From the NCBI GenBank assembly GCA_017548175.1, contig JAFYMZ010000127.1:1-15506 (forward strand): a DNA stretch of 15,506 bases, given 5' to 3'. Of this stretch, positions 8,901-15,429 are shown in pieces. Origin of the DNA: Clostridia bacterium. Its GTDB lineage: Bacteria; Bacillota_A; Clostridia; Oscillospirales; Butyricicoccaceae. Position 1 is the stretch's first letter; the number at the start of each line of letters is the position of its first letter. The position numbers were made by a program, and so were the translations under genes. The notes beneath the pieces are model-generated. The model was not told where the DNA came from. It did not search any database and worked only from the letters and a program-made list of their open reading frames with translations.

Positions 8901-10188
8901 TCAGCTTGATGCACTTCATATCCTGTCCGCCAATATCCAGCACACAGTCTACATCTTCGTCAAAAAATGCGGCCGCCGTACAATGGGCAACGGTCTCAAC
9001 TTCGCCCTCATCCAGCGAAAAAGCCGTCTTCAGCAAACTCTCACCGTAACCGGTGGAGCAGGATCGGGCGATTTTTGCCGTAGGCGGCAATTTCTCCTTC
9101 AGTTCCCGAATGGCATCCTGCGCCGTCTTAATGGGATTGCCCTGATTGTTTGCATAAAAACTATAGAGCAACTGACCTTCCGTGCCGATCAGTGCCATCT
9201 TTGTGGTGGTGCTGCCGGCATCGATGCCCAAGAAACAGGCACCTTCGTAACTTTCCAGATGGCCCTTCTCTACCACCGCAGTGTTGTGACGGGCGCAGAA
9301 CGCCTCGTATTCTTCCTTTGACACAAACAACGGATCCAACCGCTTGATTTCAAAATCCATCGTCACACCGGCATCCAGCGCTGCGATCAGCTCGTCCACC
9401 GGCTTATCATTGGCATCCTCTGCCTCCAATGCCGCGCCCATTGCCGCAAACAAATGCGAATCTTCCGGATCCACCGTCGTTTCCGGGGTCAGGTTCAGCG
9501 TACGGATAAACGCCTTTTTCAGTTCCGGCAAAAAGTGCAGCGGACCGCCCAAAAATGCAACGCATCCGCGGATCGGCTTTCCGCAAGCCAAGCCGGAAAT
9601 CGTTTGGTTGACCACCGCCTGAAAAATCGAAGCCGCCAAATCGCTTTTGGCCGCGCCTTCATTGATCAGTGGCTGAATGTCCGTTTTTGCAAACACACCG
9701 CAGCGTGCCGCAATGGGATAGATCTGGGTATAATTTGCCGCTTCATCATTCAAACCGGATGCATCGGTCTGCAGCAGCGCTGCCATCTGATCGATAAACG
9801 AACCGGTACCGCCGGCACAAATGCCGTTCATTCGCTCTTCCAAGCCACCCTGGAAATAAATGATCTTGGCATCCTCGCCGCCCAGTTCAATGGCCACATC
9901 GGTCTGCGGGGCCACCTTCTTCAGCGCCGTGGCAACTGCCACGACTTCCTGCACAAAGCCGATGCCCAATGCCTTTGCCAGATTAATAGAGCCGGAACCG
10001 GTAATTTTTGCACGCAGTGCAAAGTCGCCCAGTTTCTGCCGCGCCTCACGCAACAGGTCTGCCAATGTTTCCTGTGTGCGCGCACAATGACGCCGGTACT
10101 CTCCGTAACAAGTTTCTTCTTTTTCATCCAGGATCACCAGCTTTACCGTGGTAGAGCCGATGTCAATACCTGCTTTATAGTGTTTCAT
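5950..10188 (-). CDS. Giant 2-hydroxyacyl-CoA dehydratase activase-like protein (two BcrAD/BadFG domains plus DUF2229-type region)
   Basis: The family prototype, HgdC, uses ATP to push an electron from a [4Fe-4S] cluster into a radical-type dehydratase. This 1412-residue protein contains two such ASKHA ATPase modules. Module 1 (about 4-258) has DIGSTTVK (9-16), ELGGEDAK (101-108), Cys124 in CAGGTG and Cys163 in RCGVFAKTD. Module 2 (about 318-575) has DAGSTTTK (323-330), DIGGQDMK (418-425), Cys443/Cys447 in ACSSGCGSF and Cys482 in RCTVFMNSN. The cysteines at 124/163 and 443/482 match the cluster ligands that join the HgdC dimer. Next is a CxxCxxxC cluster (603, 606, 610) with Cys629, probably another Fe-S site. 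From about 665 a DUF2229-type region follows, with further conserved-looking cysteines (SFGCGLDA near 928, TGGCCRASNY near 1087). The start at 10188 has a GAGGG site about 8 bases upstream. No dehydratase subunit genes are nearby, so the partner is unknown. Large proteins of this architecture are known in Clostridia but uncharacterised. Confidence 0.92.
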   Translation of the reverse strand: MKHYKAGIDIGSTTVKLVILDEKEETCYGEYRRHCARTQETLADLLREARQKLGDFALRAKITGSGSINLAKALGIGFVQEVVAVATALKKVAPQTDVAIELGGEDAKIIYFQGGLEERMNGICAGGTGSFIDQMAALLQTDASGLNDEAANYTQIYPIAARCGVFAKTDIQPLINEGAAKSDLAASIFQAVVNQTISGLACGKPIRGCVAFLGGPLHFLPELKKAFIRTLNLTPETTVDPEDSHLFAAMGAALEAEDANDKPVDELIAALDAGVTMDFEIKRLDPLFVSKEEYEAFCARHNTAVVEKGHLESYEGACFLGIDAGSTTTKMALIGTEGQLLYSFYANNQGNPIKTAQDAIRELKEKLPPTAKIARSCSTGYGESLLKTAFSLDEGEVETVAHCTAAAFFDEDVDCVLDIGGQDMKCIKLKTGAVDNIMLNEACSSGCGSFIENFAASLGYSAPDFAQEALFARNPVDLGTRCTVFMNSNVKQAQKEGAEVSDISAGLAYSVIKNALFKVIKLADARELGRHVVVQGGTFYNKAVLRAFERIAGVEAVCPDISGIMGAFGAALLARNRYHGQQTVMLPLEDMISLTYTTNTARCGGCANNCMLTINGFPGGRRHITGNRCERGAGGGGSKKAPNMVAYKLQRMFDYAPLENPTRGEIGIPRVLNLYENYPFWATFFRELGFRVVLSPMSDRKIYELGMESIPSESECYPAKLAHGHVEWLVRQGIKTIFHPCVFFERKETADAQNHYNCPIVVSYPENLKNNVEAVADGDVHYVRPFIAFTNQEVATDRLVRLCDEEWGIPAAQVKTAVQKAWIEQQQAKADVHAEGKRLLQQMEQQGGRGIVLAGRPYHLDPEINHGIPEMIASYGLTVFTEDSLPVNFKPMRPLRANDQWVYHSRLYTAAEFVSQREDLELIQLNSFGCGLDAVTTDQVNEIMENSNKLYTVLKIDEVNNLGAARIRIRSLLAAMNQRKEQGVARKEGRVAYRRTEYTKAMHNAGYTILAPQMSPIHFDLLEPVVKHYGFNAVVLDNDNRSAIDMGLKFVNNDACFPSITVVGQIMEAVLSGRYDTDRLAIIMTQTGGCCRASNYVGFIRRALDKVGYSHIPVISLNANGMEKNEGFKLPPKMLLDAARCIVYGDLFMRCLYRVRPYEMFHGSANALHRQWRDICVESLIDPKSKWTYKKVCHALVEAFDKLPIHEDMKKPRVGVVGEILVKYMPLANNHLVDLLEQEGAEAVVPDLMDFMNYSLYNGEYQHEFLGKSWKSAAVAKAGIAAVRALRKPALDALEKSKRFEAPMPIEEVAELAKPFLSIGNQYGEGWFLTGEMAELILTGAPNIVCIQPFACLPNHVVGKGVIKALKKRYPKVNIVAVDYDPGASEVNQLNRIKLMLSTAKKNLEAQSEVQV

Positions 10189-10239
10189 ATCCAGTCCCTC
10201 ATCGTTTGAGTTTAACTAATATATATCTTTATTATTTCT

Positions 10240-10245
10240 ATTATA
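10240..10245 (-). promoter_or_regulatory. Candidate -10 element for the activase-like gene
   Basis: A perfect TATAAT lies on the minus strand 52 bases upstream of the start codon, in an AT-rich spacer (about 10200-10330). I could not find a good -35 at 16-18 bases, so this is tentative. Confidence 0.35.
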
Positions 10246-10320
10246 GAACTATAGACGCTCGTTTTTATGAATAAAATGTGAATAAACCGCATTTTTAACT
10301 AAGGTCCGGTAAAGATTTGC

Positions 10321-10358
10321 ATATAAAAACGGCCGTGCAACCCAAGTTGCACGGTCGT
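10321..10358 (-). terminator. Rho-independent terminator of the signal-peptidase-like gene
   Basis: A 13-bp stem (10329-10341 with 10346-10358, one G-T wobble) closes a CCAA loop (TTGG on the minus strand). On the minus strand it is followed by TTTTTATAT. It begins 11 bases after the stop at 10370. The plus-strand side also has a T-run (10362-10366), but no plus gene is present here. Confidence 0.85.
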
Positions 10359-10369
10359 CTGTTTTTCTC

Positions 10370-10912
10370 TTAATATTCGATTTCTTTTTCCTCGTTGGCA
10401 TGCTGTGCGCCGAACTTTTCCAAATTCTCACGGATGATCTTTTGCTGCCGCTTGCGCCAACGCTTGGGTGCAGTCACCTTCAAAATCAGCAAAAACACCG
10501 CAAATCCGGCAGTCACGCCAAAACTCACCGCAGGATAATCCTGCAGGAAGCACAAAACCTGTGCCAAAACCACAATTTTAGACTGAACCATTACATAGGC
10601 ATCCGTTGTAGTTCCATCGGTCAATTTGACCTGTGTACCGGATGCCACAAACACACCTTGGTATGTATCCTGTTCAGGCAGGTAAACCACGTCACCCATC
10701 TGCGGCATCAGTTCACGATCCAAAATCACCACATCGCCCCGGCTGACACCGCCGGTCAGACTGTTGTCTGCCACGATACGCAATCCATATTGCAAGTCAA
10801 AGGGCTGCAGGTTGGTCATGCCGGCAGAAATGCCGCAGCACAGACCCATAAACAAAAACACAAGTATGATCAAAATCACAACAATGGGTTTTACTTTTTT
10901 CTTCGTTTCCAC
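10370..10912 (-). CDS. Signal peptidase I (SipW/S26B)-like membrane protein with incomplete active site
   Basis: This 180-residue protein has a Lys-rich N-terminus, one transmembrane segment at about 9-31, an outside domain of roughly 90 residues, a second transmembrane segment at about 127-146 and a basic cytoplasmic tail rich in Arg/Lys/Glu. This double-anchor layout matches SipW/archaeal-type (ER-type) signal peptidases. The stretch around 45-77 follows that family: IVADNSLTGGVSRGDVVIL, with Ser51 where the SGSMEP serine sits, then MGDVVYL like the usual GDVITF strand. The catalytic His (normally in a THRI motif) and the downstream GDxN-type Asp are not visible. The middle of the domain is much shorter than in an active enzyme. 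It could be an inactive relative or a diverged peptidase. The start is GTG, supported by GGGAGGTG (10918-10925) at good spacing. It is probably monocistronic, with its own promoter and terminator. Confidence 0.65.
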   Translation of the reverse strand: METKKKVKPIVVILIILVFLFMGLCCGISAGMTNLQPFDLQYGLRIVADNSLTGGVSRGDVVILDRELMPQMGDVVYLPEQDTYQGVFVASGTQVKLTDGTTTDAYVMVQSKIVVLAQVLCFLQDYPAVSFGVTAGFAVFLLILKVTAPKRWRKRQQKIIRENLEKFGAQHANEEKEIEY

Positions 10913-10934
10913 GGTGTCACCTCCCGGTTCTTAT

Positions 10935-10963
10935 ATTCTACCATAAATGCAAAGTTTTGGCAA
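10935..10963 (-). promoter_or_regulatory. Sigma-A-type promoter for the signal-peptidase-like gene
   Basis: On the minus strand, TTGCCA (10963-10958) and TAGAAT (10940-10935) are 17 bases apart, each one or two bases from consensus. They lie in the 80-base gap after mtnA. No terminator hairpin was seen between mtnA and this promoter, so readthrough from mtnA may add to expression. Confidence 0.75.
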
Positions 10964-10992
10964 CGAAAATCCGCCAAGCCAGCAGAACGCGT

Positions 10993-12045
10993 TTACTCAA
11001 ACAGTTTTTTCAGCGACTCCGTATAGGGCGGACGCGCAATGCCCTTTTCGGTAATAATGCCTGCAATCAGGCTATGGTCGGTCACATCGAACGCAGGGTT
11101 AAATGCTTTACACCCGGCCGGTGCCATAGGTTCGCTGTACCACTTGGAGCGGATTTCCTCTCCGTCACGCTCTTCGATGGGGATGTCCGCACCGGTCGCC
11201 GCATTCAGGTCAATGGTGGTTGTGGGGCCACAGACATAAAAGGGCACGCCGTAATATTTCGCCAGAATCGCAACGCCGGAAGTGCCGATTTTATTGGCCG
11301 TATCACCGTTGGCCGCCACACGGTCACAGCCTACCAGACAGGCTTGTACCCATCCGTTTTTCATCACCATCGAGGCCATATTATCACAAATCAGGGTCAC
11401 ATCCACACCGGCGCGCTGCAATTCAAAGGCCGTCAGTCTGGCACCCTGCAGCAGCGGGCGGGTCTCATCGGCAAACACCTTAAAGCCATAACCCTGCTCC
11501 TGACCCAGCAAAATGGGACCCAGCGCCGTTCCATACTTCGACGTGGCAATGGGGCCGGCATTGCAGTGAGTCAAAATGCCGTCACCGGGCTGCAGCAGCG
11601 AAAGACCGTACCGGCTGATCTTTTCATTCTGCGCAATGTCCTCCTGATGGATCGCCAGCGCTTCCTCCCGCAGCATTGCCACCAACTCCGCTACCGGCAG
11701 ATGGGCGTTTGCTTTGGCACAGGCATCCATCCGGTTCAGCGCCCAAAACAAATTGACCGCTGTAGGACGGGACGATGCCAGATAGTCACACAGTTCCTTC
11801 CATTTGGGATAAAATGCCGCAAAATCAGATGCTTCCCGCAGCTGCCGTGCCGCCAAATAGGCACCGTAACCGGCTGCAATTCCAATGGCAGGCGCACCGC
11901 GCACCTGCAGGCTATGAATGGCGTGCCAGATCTCCTCCATGGTTTTCAGGCTGCGATATTCAACTTTACCCGGCAGCAACGTCTGATCCAGAATCACCAG
12001 CGCGCCGGCGGCGTCATCCAAACGATTGGGCTCCAAATGTTCCAT
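10993..12045 (-). CDS. mtnA: Methylthioribose-1-phosphate isomerase
   Basis: MtnA converts 5-methylthioribose-1-phosphate to 5-methylthioribulose-1-phosphate in the methionine salvage pathway, and in related shunts that dispose of S-adenosylmethionine by-products. The 350-residue length is normal. Motifs seen: LDQTLLPG (19-26), [17 protein letters not shown] (47-63), [18 protein letters not shown] (159-176) with the catalytic Cys161, [17 protein letters not shown] (193-209), CDNMASMVM (220-228) and [18 protein letters not shown] (238-255). Asp241 in the last motif corresponds to the catalytic Asp240 of the Bacillus subtilis enzyme. The start at 12045 has GAGGTGA 4 bases upstream. The fold is shared with eIF2B alpha subunits, but the Cys/Asp pair and the salvage-type motifs favour MtnA. 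No other salvage gene (kinase, phosphorylase, dehydratase or aldolase) is in the window. It is divergent from the DUF4364 gene. Confidence 0.94.
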   Translation of the reverse strand: MEHLEPNRLDDAAGALVILDQTLLPGKVEYRSLKTMEEIWHAIHSLQVRGAPAIGIAAGYGAYLAARQLREASDFAAFYPKWKELCDYLASSRPTAVNLFWALNRMDACAKANAHLPVAELVAMLREEALAIHQEDIAQNEKISRYGLSLLQPGDGILTHCNAGPIATSKYGTALGPILLGQEQGYGFKVFADETRPLLQGARLTAFELQRAGVDVTLICDNMASMVMKNGWVQACLVGCDRVAANGDTANKIGTSGVAILAKYYGVPFYVCGPTTTIDLNAATGADIPIEERDGEEIRSKWYSEPMAPAGCKAFNPAFDVTDHSLIAGIITEKGIARPPYTESLKKLFE

Positions 12046-12073
12046 AGGTTCACCTCAAACTTGATCTTTTCTC

Positions 12074-12102
12074 ATTTTGACCCATTTGGATAAAAAAATC
12101 AA
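12074..12102 (-). promoter_or_regulatory. Possible promoter for mtnA
   Basis: On the minus strand, TTGATT (12102-12097) and CAAAAT (12079-12074) are separated by 17 bases, each four of six to consensus. The pair lies about 30 bases before the mtnA start. It sits almost back to back with the stronger plus-strand promoter at 12111-12139. Confidence 0.45.
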
Positions 12103-12110
12103 GTAGGGGT

Positions 12111-12139
12111 TTGTCATTTTCTTCAAGATGTGATACAAT
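12111..12139 (+). promoter_or_regulatory. Sigma-A-type promoter for the DUF4364-dehydrogenase pair
   Basis: TTGTCA (12111-12116) and TACAAT (12134-12139) are separated by 17 bases, each one mismatch from consensus. The predicted leader is about 35 bases and carries AAAGGAG before the first start codon. Confidence 0.8.
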
Positions 12140-12180
12140 AGTGCAGACCCATATTAACCCGTTTCAAAGGAGTATTTTTT

Positions 12181-12726
12181 ATGGCATTTGGTTTTATTCG
12201 AGATGAAGCCGATTTAAAATATTTGATCCTGTTTGCCCTGCGCTTTTTCCCCTATGCGATCACCGAAGCCGATCTGCTGGATGCCGTCTTTGTTGACGAA
12301 GCCTTCGGTTATTTCGAGTTTTCTCAGGCGTTTGCCGAACTGCAAACCGATAAGTTTGTCAGTTGTCTGGAAAGCGGCGGCGAAAAGCAGTATCTGCTGA
12401 CGCCCGCCGGCAGCGAGATCATCGGCGAGATGGCTTCTTCCCTGCCCCGCAGCGTCCGCGACAAGGCTGAACATGCCGCCCTGCGCATCATTGCCAAGGC
12501 ACGCCGGGATGCTTCCATTCAGGCAAGCCATCGGGAAAACGCAGACGGCACCTTTACCGTTGACTTGGCCGTATTGGACGGCGAGACCCAGCTGTTTGGC
12601 TTGTCTATGATGGTCTATACCGCCAGACAGTGTGCTATGATCGAGCAAAACTTCCGTCAGCACGCCGAGGCAATTTACGCACAGATCCTCACCACCGTTT
12701 CTACAAGTCCCGATACCGAAGAATAA
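12181..12726 (+). CDS. DUF4364 family winged-helix protein
   Basis: This 181-residue soluble protein opens with MAFGFIRDEADLKYLILFAL, a beginning typical of DUF4364 proteins of Clostridia. The first 85 residues look like a winged helix-turn-helix: helices around 10-25 and 28-40, a possible recognition helix around 43-58 (FEFSQAFAELQTDKFVSCLE) and a hairpin ending in KQYLLTPAGSEII. About 90-165 would be a mixed alpha/beta domain (FTVDLAVLDGETQLFGLSMMVYT) that could sense a ligand or mediate dimer formation. The family has no assigned function; a DNA-binding role is inferred from the fold only. AAAGGAG lies 8 bases before the ATG. The next gene follows after 31 bases with no terminator, so the two are probably cotranscribed. 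Confidence 0.85.
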   Translation: MAFGFIRDEADLKYLILFALRFFPYAITEADLLDAVFVDEAFGYFEFSQAFAELQTDKFVSCLESGGEKQYLLTPAGSEIIGEMASSLPRSVRDKAEHAALRIIAKARRDASIQASHRENADGTFTVDLAVLDGETQLFGLSMMVYTARQCAMIEQNFRQHAEAIYAQILTTVSTSPDTEE

Positions 12727-12757
12727 ATCAACACCACACCGAAGGGAGTATTTTTCT

Positions 12758-13714
12758 ATGCACGCTGCTGATATCAACAACATCGTCGTTGCCGGTGCCG
12801 GCACGATGGGCGCCTCTATGGCCCAGATTTTTGCAAAATACGGCTGCAATGTCATTCTGTACGATATTGCCGAAGCCGCTTTAGAGCGCGGCCGCAAACT
12901 GGTTCAGATGAATCAGGTCAGCCAGATCGAGTCCGGTGACCTGACCGCCGAAGAATCTGCCGAGATCCAGTCCCGCCTGCGTTTTACGCTGGATAAATCC
13001 TGCTTTACCGCCTGCGATATGGTGGTGGAGTCCATTCTGGAAAATCTGGAGATCAAGCAGAACTTCTGGGAAGAAGTCTCCCGACTGGCACGCCCCGATT
13101 GCATTCTGGCCACCAACACCTCCGGCCTGTCCATCACCAAGATCTGCGAGCGCGTAGTCGGCCCCGAGCGTTTTTGCGGTATGCATTGGTTCAACCCCTC
13201 TCACATCGTTCCTCTGATCGAGGTCATCAGCGGTGACAAGACCGATCCCGCCGTTGCCGATGTGGTCTTCGCCTTCTCTCAGCGCATTGGCAAAAAACCC
13301 ATCTATGTCAAGAAAGACGCCCTCGGCTTCATTGCCAACCGTCTGCAGGCTGCCATCCTCCGCGAGGCACTGTACATCAAGGAACAGGGCATCGGCGATT
13401 TCTCCGACATTGACGGCGCCATGAAATACGGTCTTGGCTTCCGTTATGCCTGCCTGGGTCCCTTTGAGGTAGTAGACCAGGGCGGTCTGGATATCCATCA
13501 CCACATTGCCACCTATCTGTGGGAAGACCTGGCCGATGATAAGTACCCCTCCGGTCTGTTTGAGGAGATCTATCAGGCCGGCAATTACGGTGTAAAATCC
13601 GGTGCCGGTTTCTATGACTACAGCGACGGCAAAGCCGATGTGGCCATCAAGAACCGCGATGCTATGTATCTGGCGATGGCCAAAGCAAAAATCACCGATA
13701 TTACCGCTGAATAA
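12758..13714 (+). CDS. 3-hydroxyacyl-CoA dehydrogenase family protein (3-hydroxybutyryl-CoA dehydrogenase-like)
   Basis: The family oxidises (S)-3-hydroxyacyl-CoA to 3-ketoacyl-CoA with NAD, or runs the reverse reaction in butyrate formation. The 318-residue protein has an N-terminal Rossmann fold with VVAGAGTMGASMAQ (10-23) and Asp36, the usual NAD-selecting acidic residue. The active-site set is complete: Ser122 in NTSGLS, His143 in GMHWFNP paired with Glu155, and Asn194 in GFIANR. The C-terminal helical domain contains ALYIKEQGIGDFSDIDGAMKYGLGF and ends near GAGFYDYS (284-289). The usual clostridial Hbd is about 280 residues, so this protein is longer by an extra C-terminal tail and small insertions. 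A related hydroxyacid substrate is therefore possible and no gene symbol is given. The start at 12758 has GAAGGGAG 8-9 bases upstream. The coupled DUF4364 gene is the only obvious candidate local regulator. Confidence 0.88.
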   Translation: MHAADINNIVVAGAGTMGASMAQIFAKYGCNVILYDIAEAALERGRKLVQMNQVSQIESGDLTAEESAEIQSRLRFTLDKSCFTACDMVVESILENLEIKQNFWEEVSRLARPDCILATNTSGLSITKICERVVGPERFCGMHWFNPSHIVPLIEVISGDKTDPAVADVVFAFSQRIGKKPIYVKKDALGFIANRLQAAILREALYIKEQGIGDFSDIDGAMKYGLGFRYACLGPFEVVDQGGLDIHHHIATYLWEDLADDKYPSGLFEEIYQAGNYGVKSGAGFYDYSDGKADVAIKNRDAMYLAMAKAKITDITAE

Positions 13715-13725
13715 GCAGCACATAA

Positions 13726-13758
13726 CAGAACCCCCTCCCAAATCGGGAGGGGGTTCTG
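13726..13758 (+). terminator. Terminator hairpin between convergent dehydrogenase and ABC permease genes
   Basis: A perfect 14-bp GC-rich stem (CAGAACCCCCTCCC at 13726-13739 with its complement at 13745-13758) closes a 5-base loop, 11 bases after the dehydrogenase stop. The T-run is displaced (CTGTTTACAG, then GTTGTTTTTT). The minus side has none, so the hairpin should work mainly for the plus-strand pair, though it also abuts the permease stop. Confidence 0.65.
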
Positions 13759-13762
13759 CTGT

Positions 13763-14533
13763 TTACAGTTGTTTTTTGTTAAAAACCGGGATACTTGCAG
13801 CAATCCATATAAATCCCGTCACCAGCGTGATCACAATGGCTGCCGTGTATGTATCCACATCTGCCGCGCCGTAAATCAGTGCGTTTCCGTCTGTCAAAAA
13901 TGTGGGCAGATATTTTCCTGCTTTGGGGATCAATCCAACAAGATAGGCCGCGAATACAACGCCGCCCGTTCCCACCAGTACACCGGTATTGGAATTGAAC
14001 ACCATAGACAGCAAGATCATCAGCGCGATCACCCACAGGCCAAACAGCCACCAGCACACAACGGAAAACCCAAGGTTCTGTGCCACGGCATTGTCCCAAA
14101 AATATGCATTGTAGCCATAGGTGATGGCAAAACACATCCAATAGCAAACCGTCCACAAACCCGTCAATATCGCTGTCTTTGCGACAATCACCCGATGGCG
14201 CACCAAACCTTTGGTCAAGGACAGCACCAGTGTACCCGTCTGATACTCTTTTGTAAAAATGCTGCTTTCCATCAGGATGAACACAATGAGCGCCATGGGA
14301 ATATTTTTAAAAAACTGTACCCACGAATCCATTGCGCTGACCGTGACATCGGTCACTGTCATTCCGCTTTCTGCCAAAGAATCCGCCATCATTTCCAGCA
14401 TCCACGGCGTCAGTTTCGCCACCGCCGGATTCATAATGCCAAACAGCACGAACACGAGTCCGAGGATCACCAGTTTTCCGGAGCGGATGTGCTCTGTACC
14501 TTCTTTCCGCATAAACGCAAGCAACGATCTCAT
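13763..14533 (-). CDS. ABC-2 type transporter permease subunit
   Basis: This 256-residue membrane protein begins with a short cytoplasmic amphipathic stretch (MRSLLAFMRKEGTEHIRSGK). Six hydrophobic segments follow, at roughly 20-40, 75-93, 118-138, 148-175, 181-205 and 230-250. A long outside loop lies between the first two (about 41-74). The cytoplasmic segment TKEYQTGTLVLSLTKGLVRHRVIVAK (about 94-119) is typical of ABC-2 permeases, where the ExxTGT-like region and the following helix meet the ATPase. It would form the channel for export with the ATPase encoded directly upstream. Its ATG overlaps the ATPase stop by 4 bases (ATGA), showing translational coupling. The substrate is unknown; antibiotic, lantibiotic-immunity or lipid export are family possibilities. 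Confidence 0.88.
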   Translation of the reverse strand: MRSLLAFMRKEGTEHIRSGKLVILGLVFVLFGIMNPAVAKLTPWMLEMMADSLAESGMTVTDVTVSAMDSWVQFFKNIPMALIVFILMESSIFTKEYQTGTLVLSLTKGLVRHRVIVAKTAILTGLWTVCYWMCFAITYGYNAYFWDNAVAQNLGFSVVCWWLFGLWVIALMILLSMVFNSNTGVLVGTGGVVFAAYLVGLIPKAGKYLPTFLTDGNALIYGAADVDTYTAAIVITLVTGFIWIAASIPVFNKKQL

Positions 14534-15429
14534 TTCCGGGCCACCTCCATAAACAAGGATTCCAGTGTCGGTTCTGCCCGTTCCAATTTCAGCATCGGAA
14601 TGCTTTGATCTGCCAAAAAGCGCATTACGTCAAACGCAGTGACATCCCGTTCCGAAAAGACCAGCCGGTTCTTCCCCGTTTGGCGCACGGCAGGAAATGC
14701 CTGCAGGATCGCCGGCAAATCTTCTTCCCGCTGGGTTTCCAGCAGATATTCTTCCTGTTGGAACTGCTTCTTGATGTCCGACAGTTTTCCCTGCACGCAG
14801 ATCTTTCCGTTGTCCAAAAAGGCCACATCGGTACAGATGCGCTCCACATCGGAAAGAATATGGGTCGAAAACAACACCGTTGTCCGGTCACGCACAGAAA
14901 GCAAAATATCCAGAATCTCTTTTCTGCCTATGGGATCCAGCGCAGAGGTCGGTTCATCACAAATCAGCAGTTTCGGACGGCTGAGCAATGCCTGTGCAAT
15001 GCCCAATCGCTGCTTCATACCACGGGAAAAGCCCTTGATACGATGCTTCTCTGCCCCAAGACCCACCAGCTCCAGCAACTCCTTACTGCGCGCTTCACAC
15101 TCTGCCCGCTGCATTCCGGTCATTTCTCCGCAAAAGCGCAGATATTCCGGCGCCGTCATAAAGGCATAAAACTCCGGCACATCGGGCAGATAGCCGATCA
15201 GCCGATTGGTTTCCGTTTGACCGTAAGTCACCGGTTTTCCGTCAACGAGGATCTCGCCGGCGTCGGCTTTCAGCAGACCCAACACCGTTTTCATCGTCGT
15301 GGTCTTACCGGCACCGTTTTTCCCCACGAACCCAAAAATGCTGTGTTCGGGGACCGACAGATCCAATCCGTTCAGAACAGACTTGTCACCAAATCGTTTA
15401 TGCAGGTTTTTGATGCATAGCATGTCCAT
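14530..15429 (-). CDS. ABC transporter ATP-binding protein
   Basis: This 299-residue ATPase of an exporter-type ABC system carries every core motif: Walker A GKNGAGKTT (36-44), signature FSRGMKQR (134-141), Walker B LLICDEP (154-160), D-loop SALD (162-165) and the switch His190 in FSTHIL. The position normally held by the Q-loop reads GYLPDVPEFYAF (79-90), a variant common in the drug/bacteriocin-export subgroup. Residues after about 225 form a C-terminal regulatory extension seen in this subgroup. The first ATG at 15429 is preferred because AGGAGG lies 7 bases upstream; a second ATG two codons later is more distant. The start overlaps the preceding stop (TAATG) and the end overlaps the permease start (ATGA), so the three genes form a tight operon. 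Confidence 0.93.
   Translation of the reverse strand: MDMLCIKNLHKRFGDKSVLNGLDLSVPEHSIFGFVGKNGAGKTTTMKTVLGLLKADAGEILVDGKPVTYGQTETNRLIGYLPDVPEFYAFMTAPEYLRFCGEMTGMQRAECEARSKELLELVGLGAEKHRIKGFSRGMKQRLGIAQALLSRPKLLICDEPTSALDPIGRKEILDILLSVRDRTTVLFSTHILSDVERICTDVAFLDNGKICVQGKLSDIKKQFQQEEYLLETQREEDLPAILQAFPAVRQTGKNRLVFSERDVTAFDVMRFLADQSIPMLKLERAEPTLESLFMEVARK

Noticed and set aside
5668..9321. Several 240-320-codon plus-strand frames opposite the activase-like gene
   Set aside because: The minus frame has full domain motifs across its whole length; the plus frames show no recognisable motif or translation signal.
12046..12180. S-adenosylmethionine riboswitch upstream of mtnA
   Set aside because: The leader predicted for mtnA is only about 20-30 bases, too short for any SAM riboswitch, and no such fold is visible.
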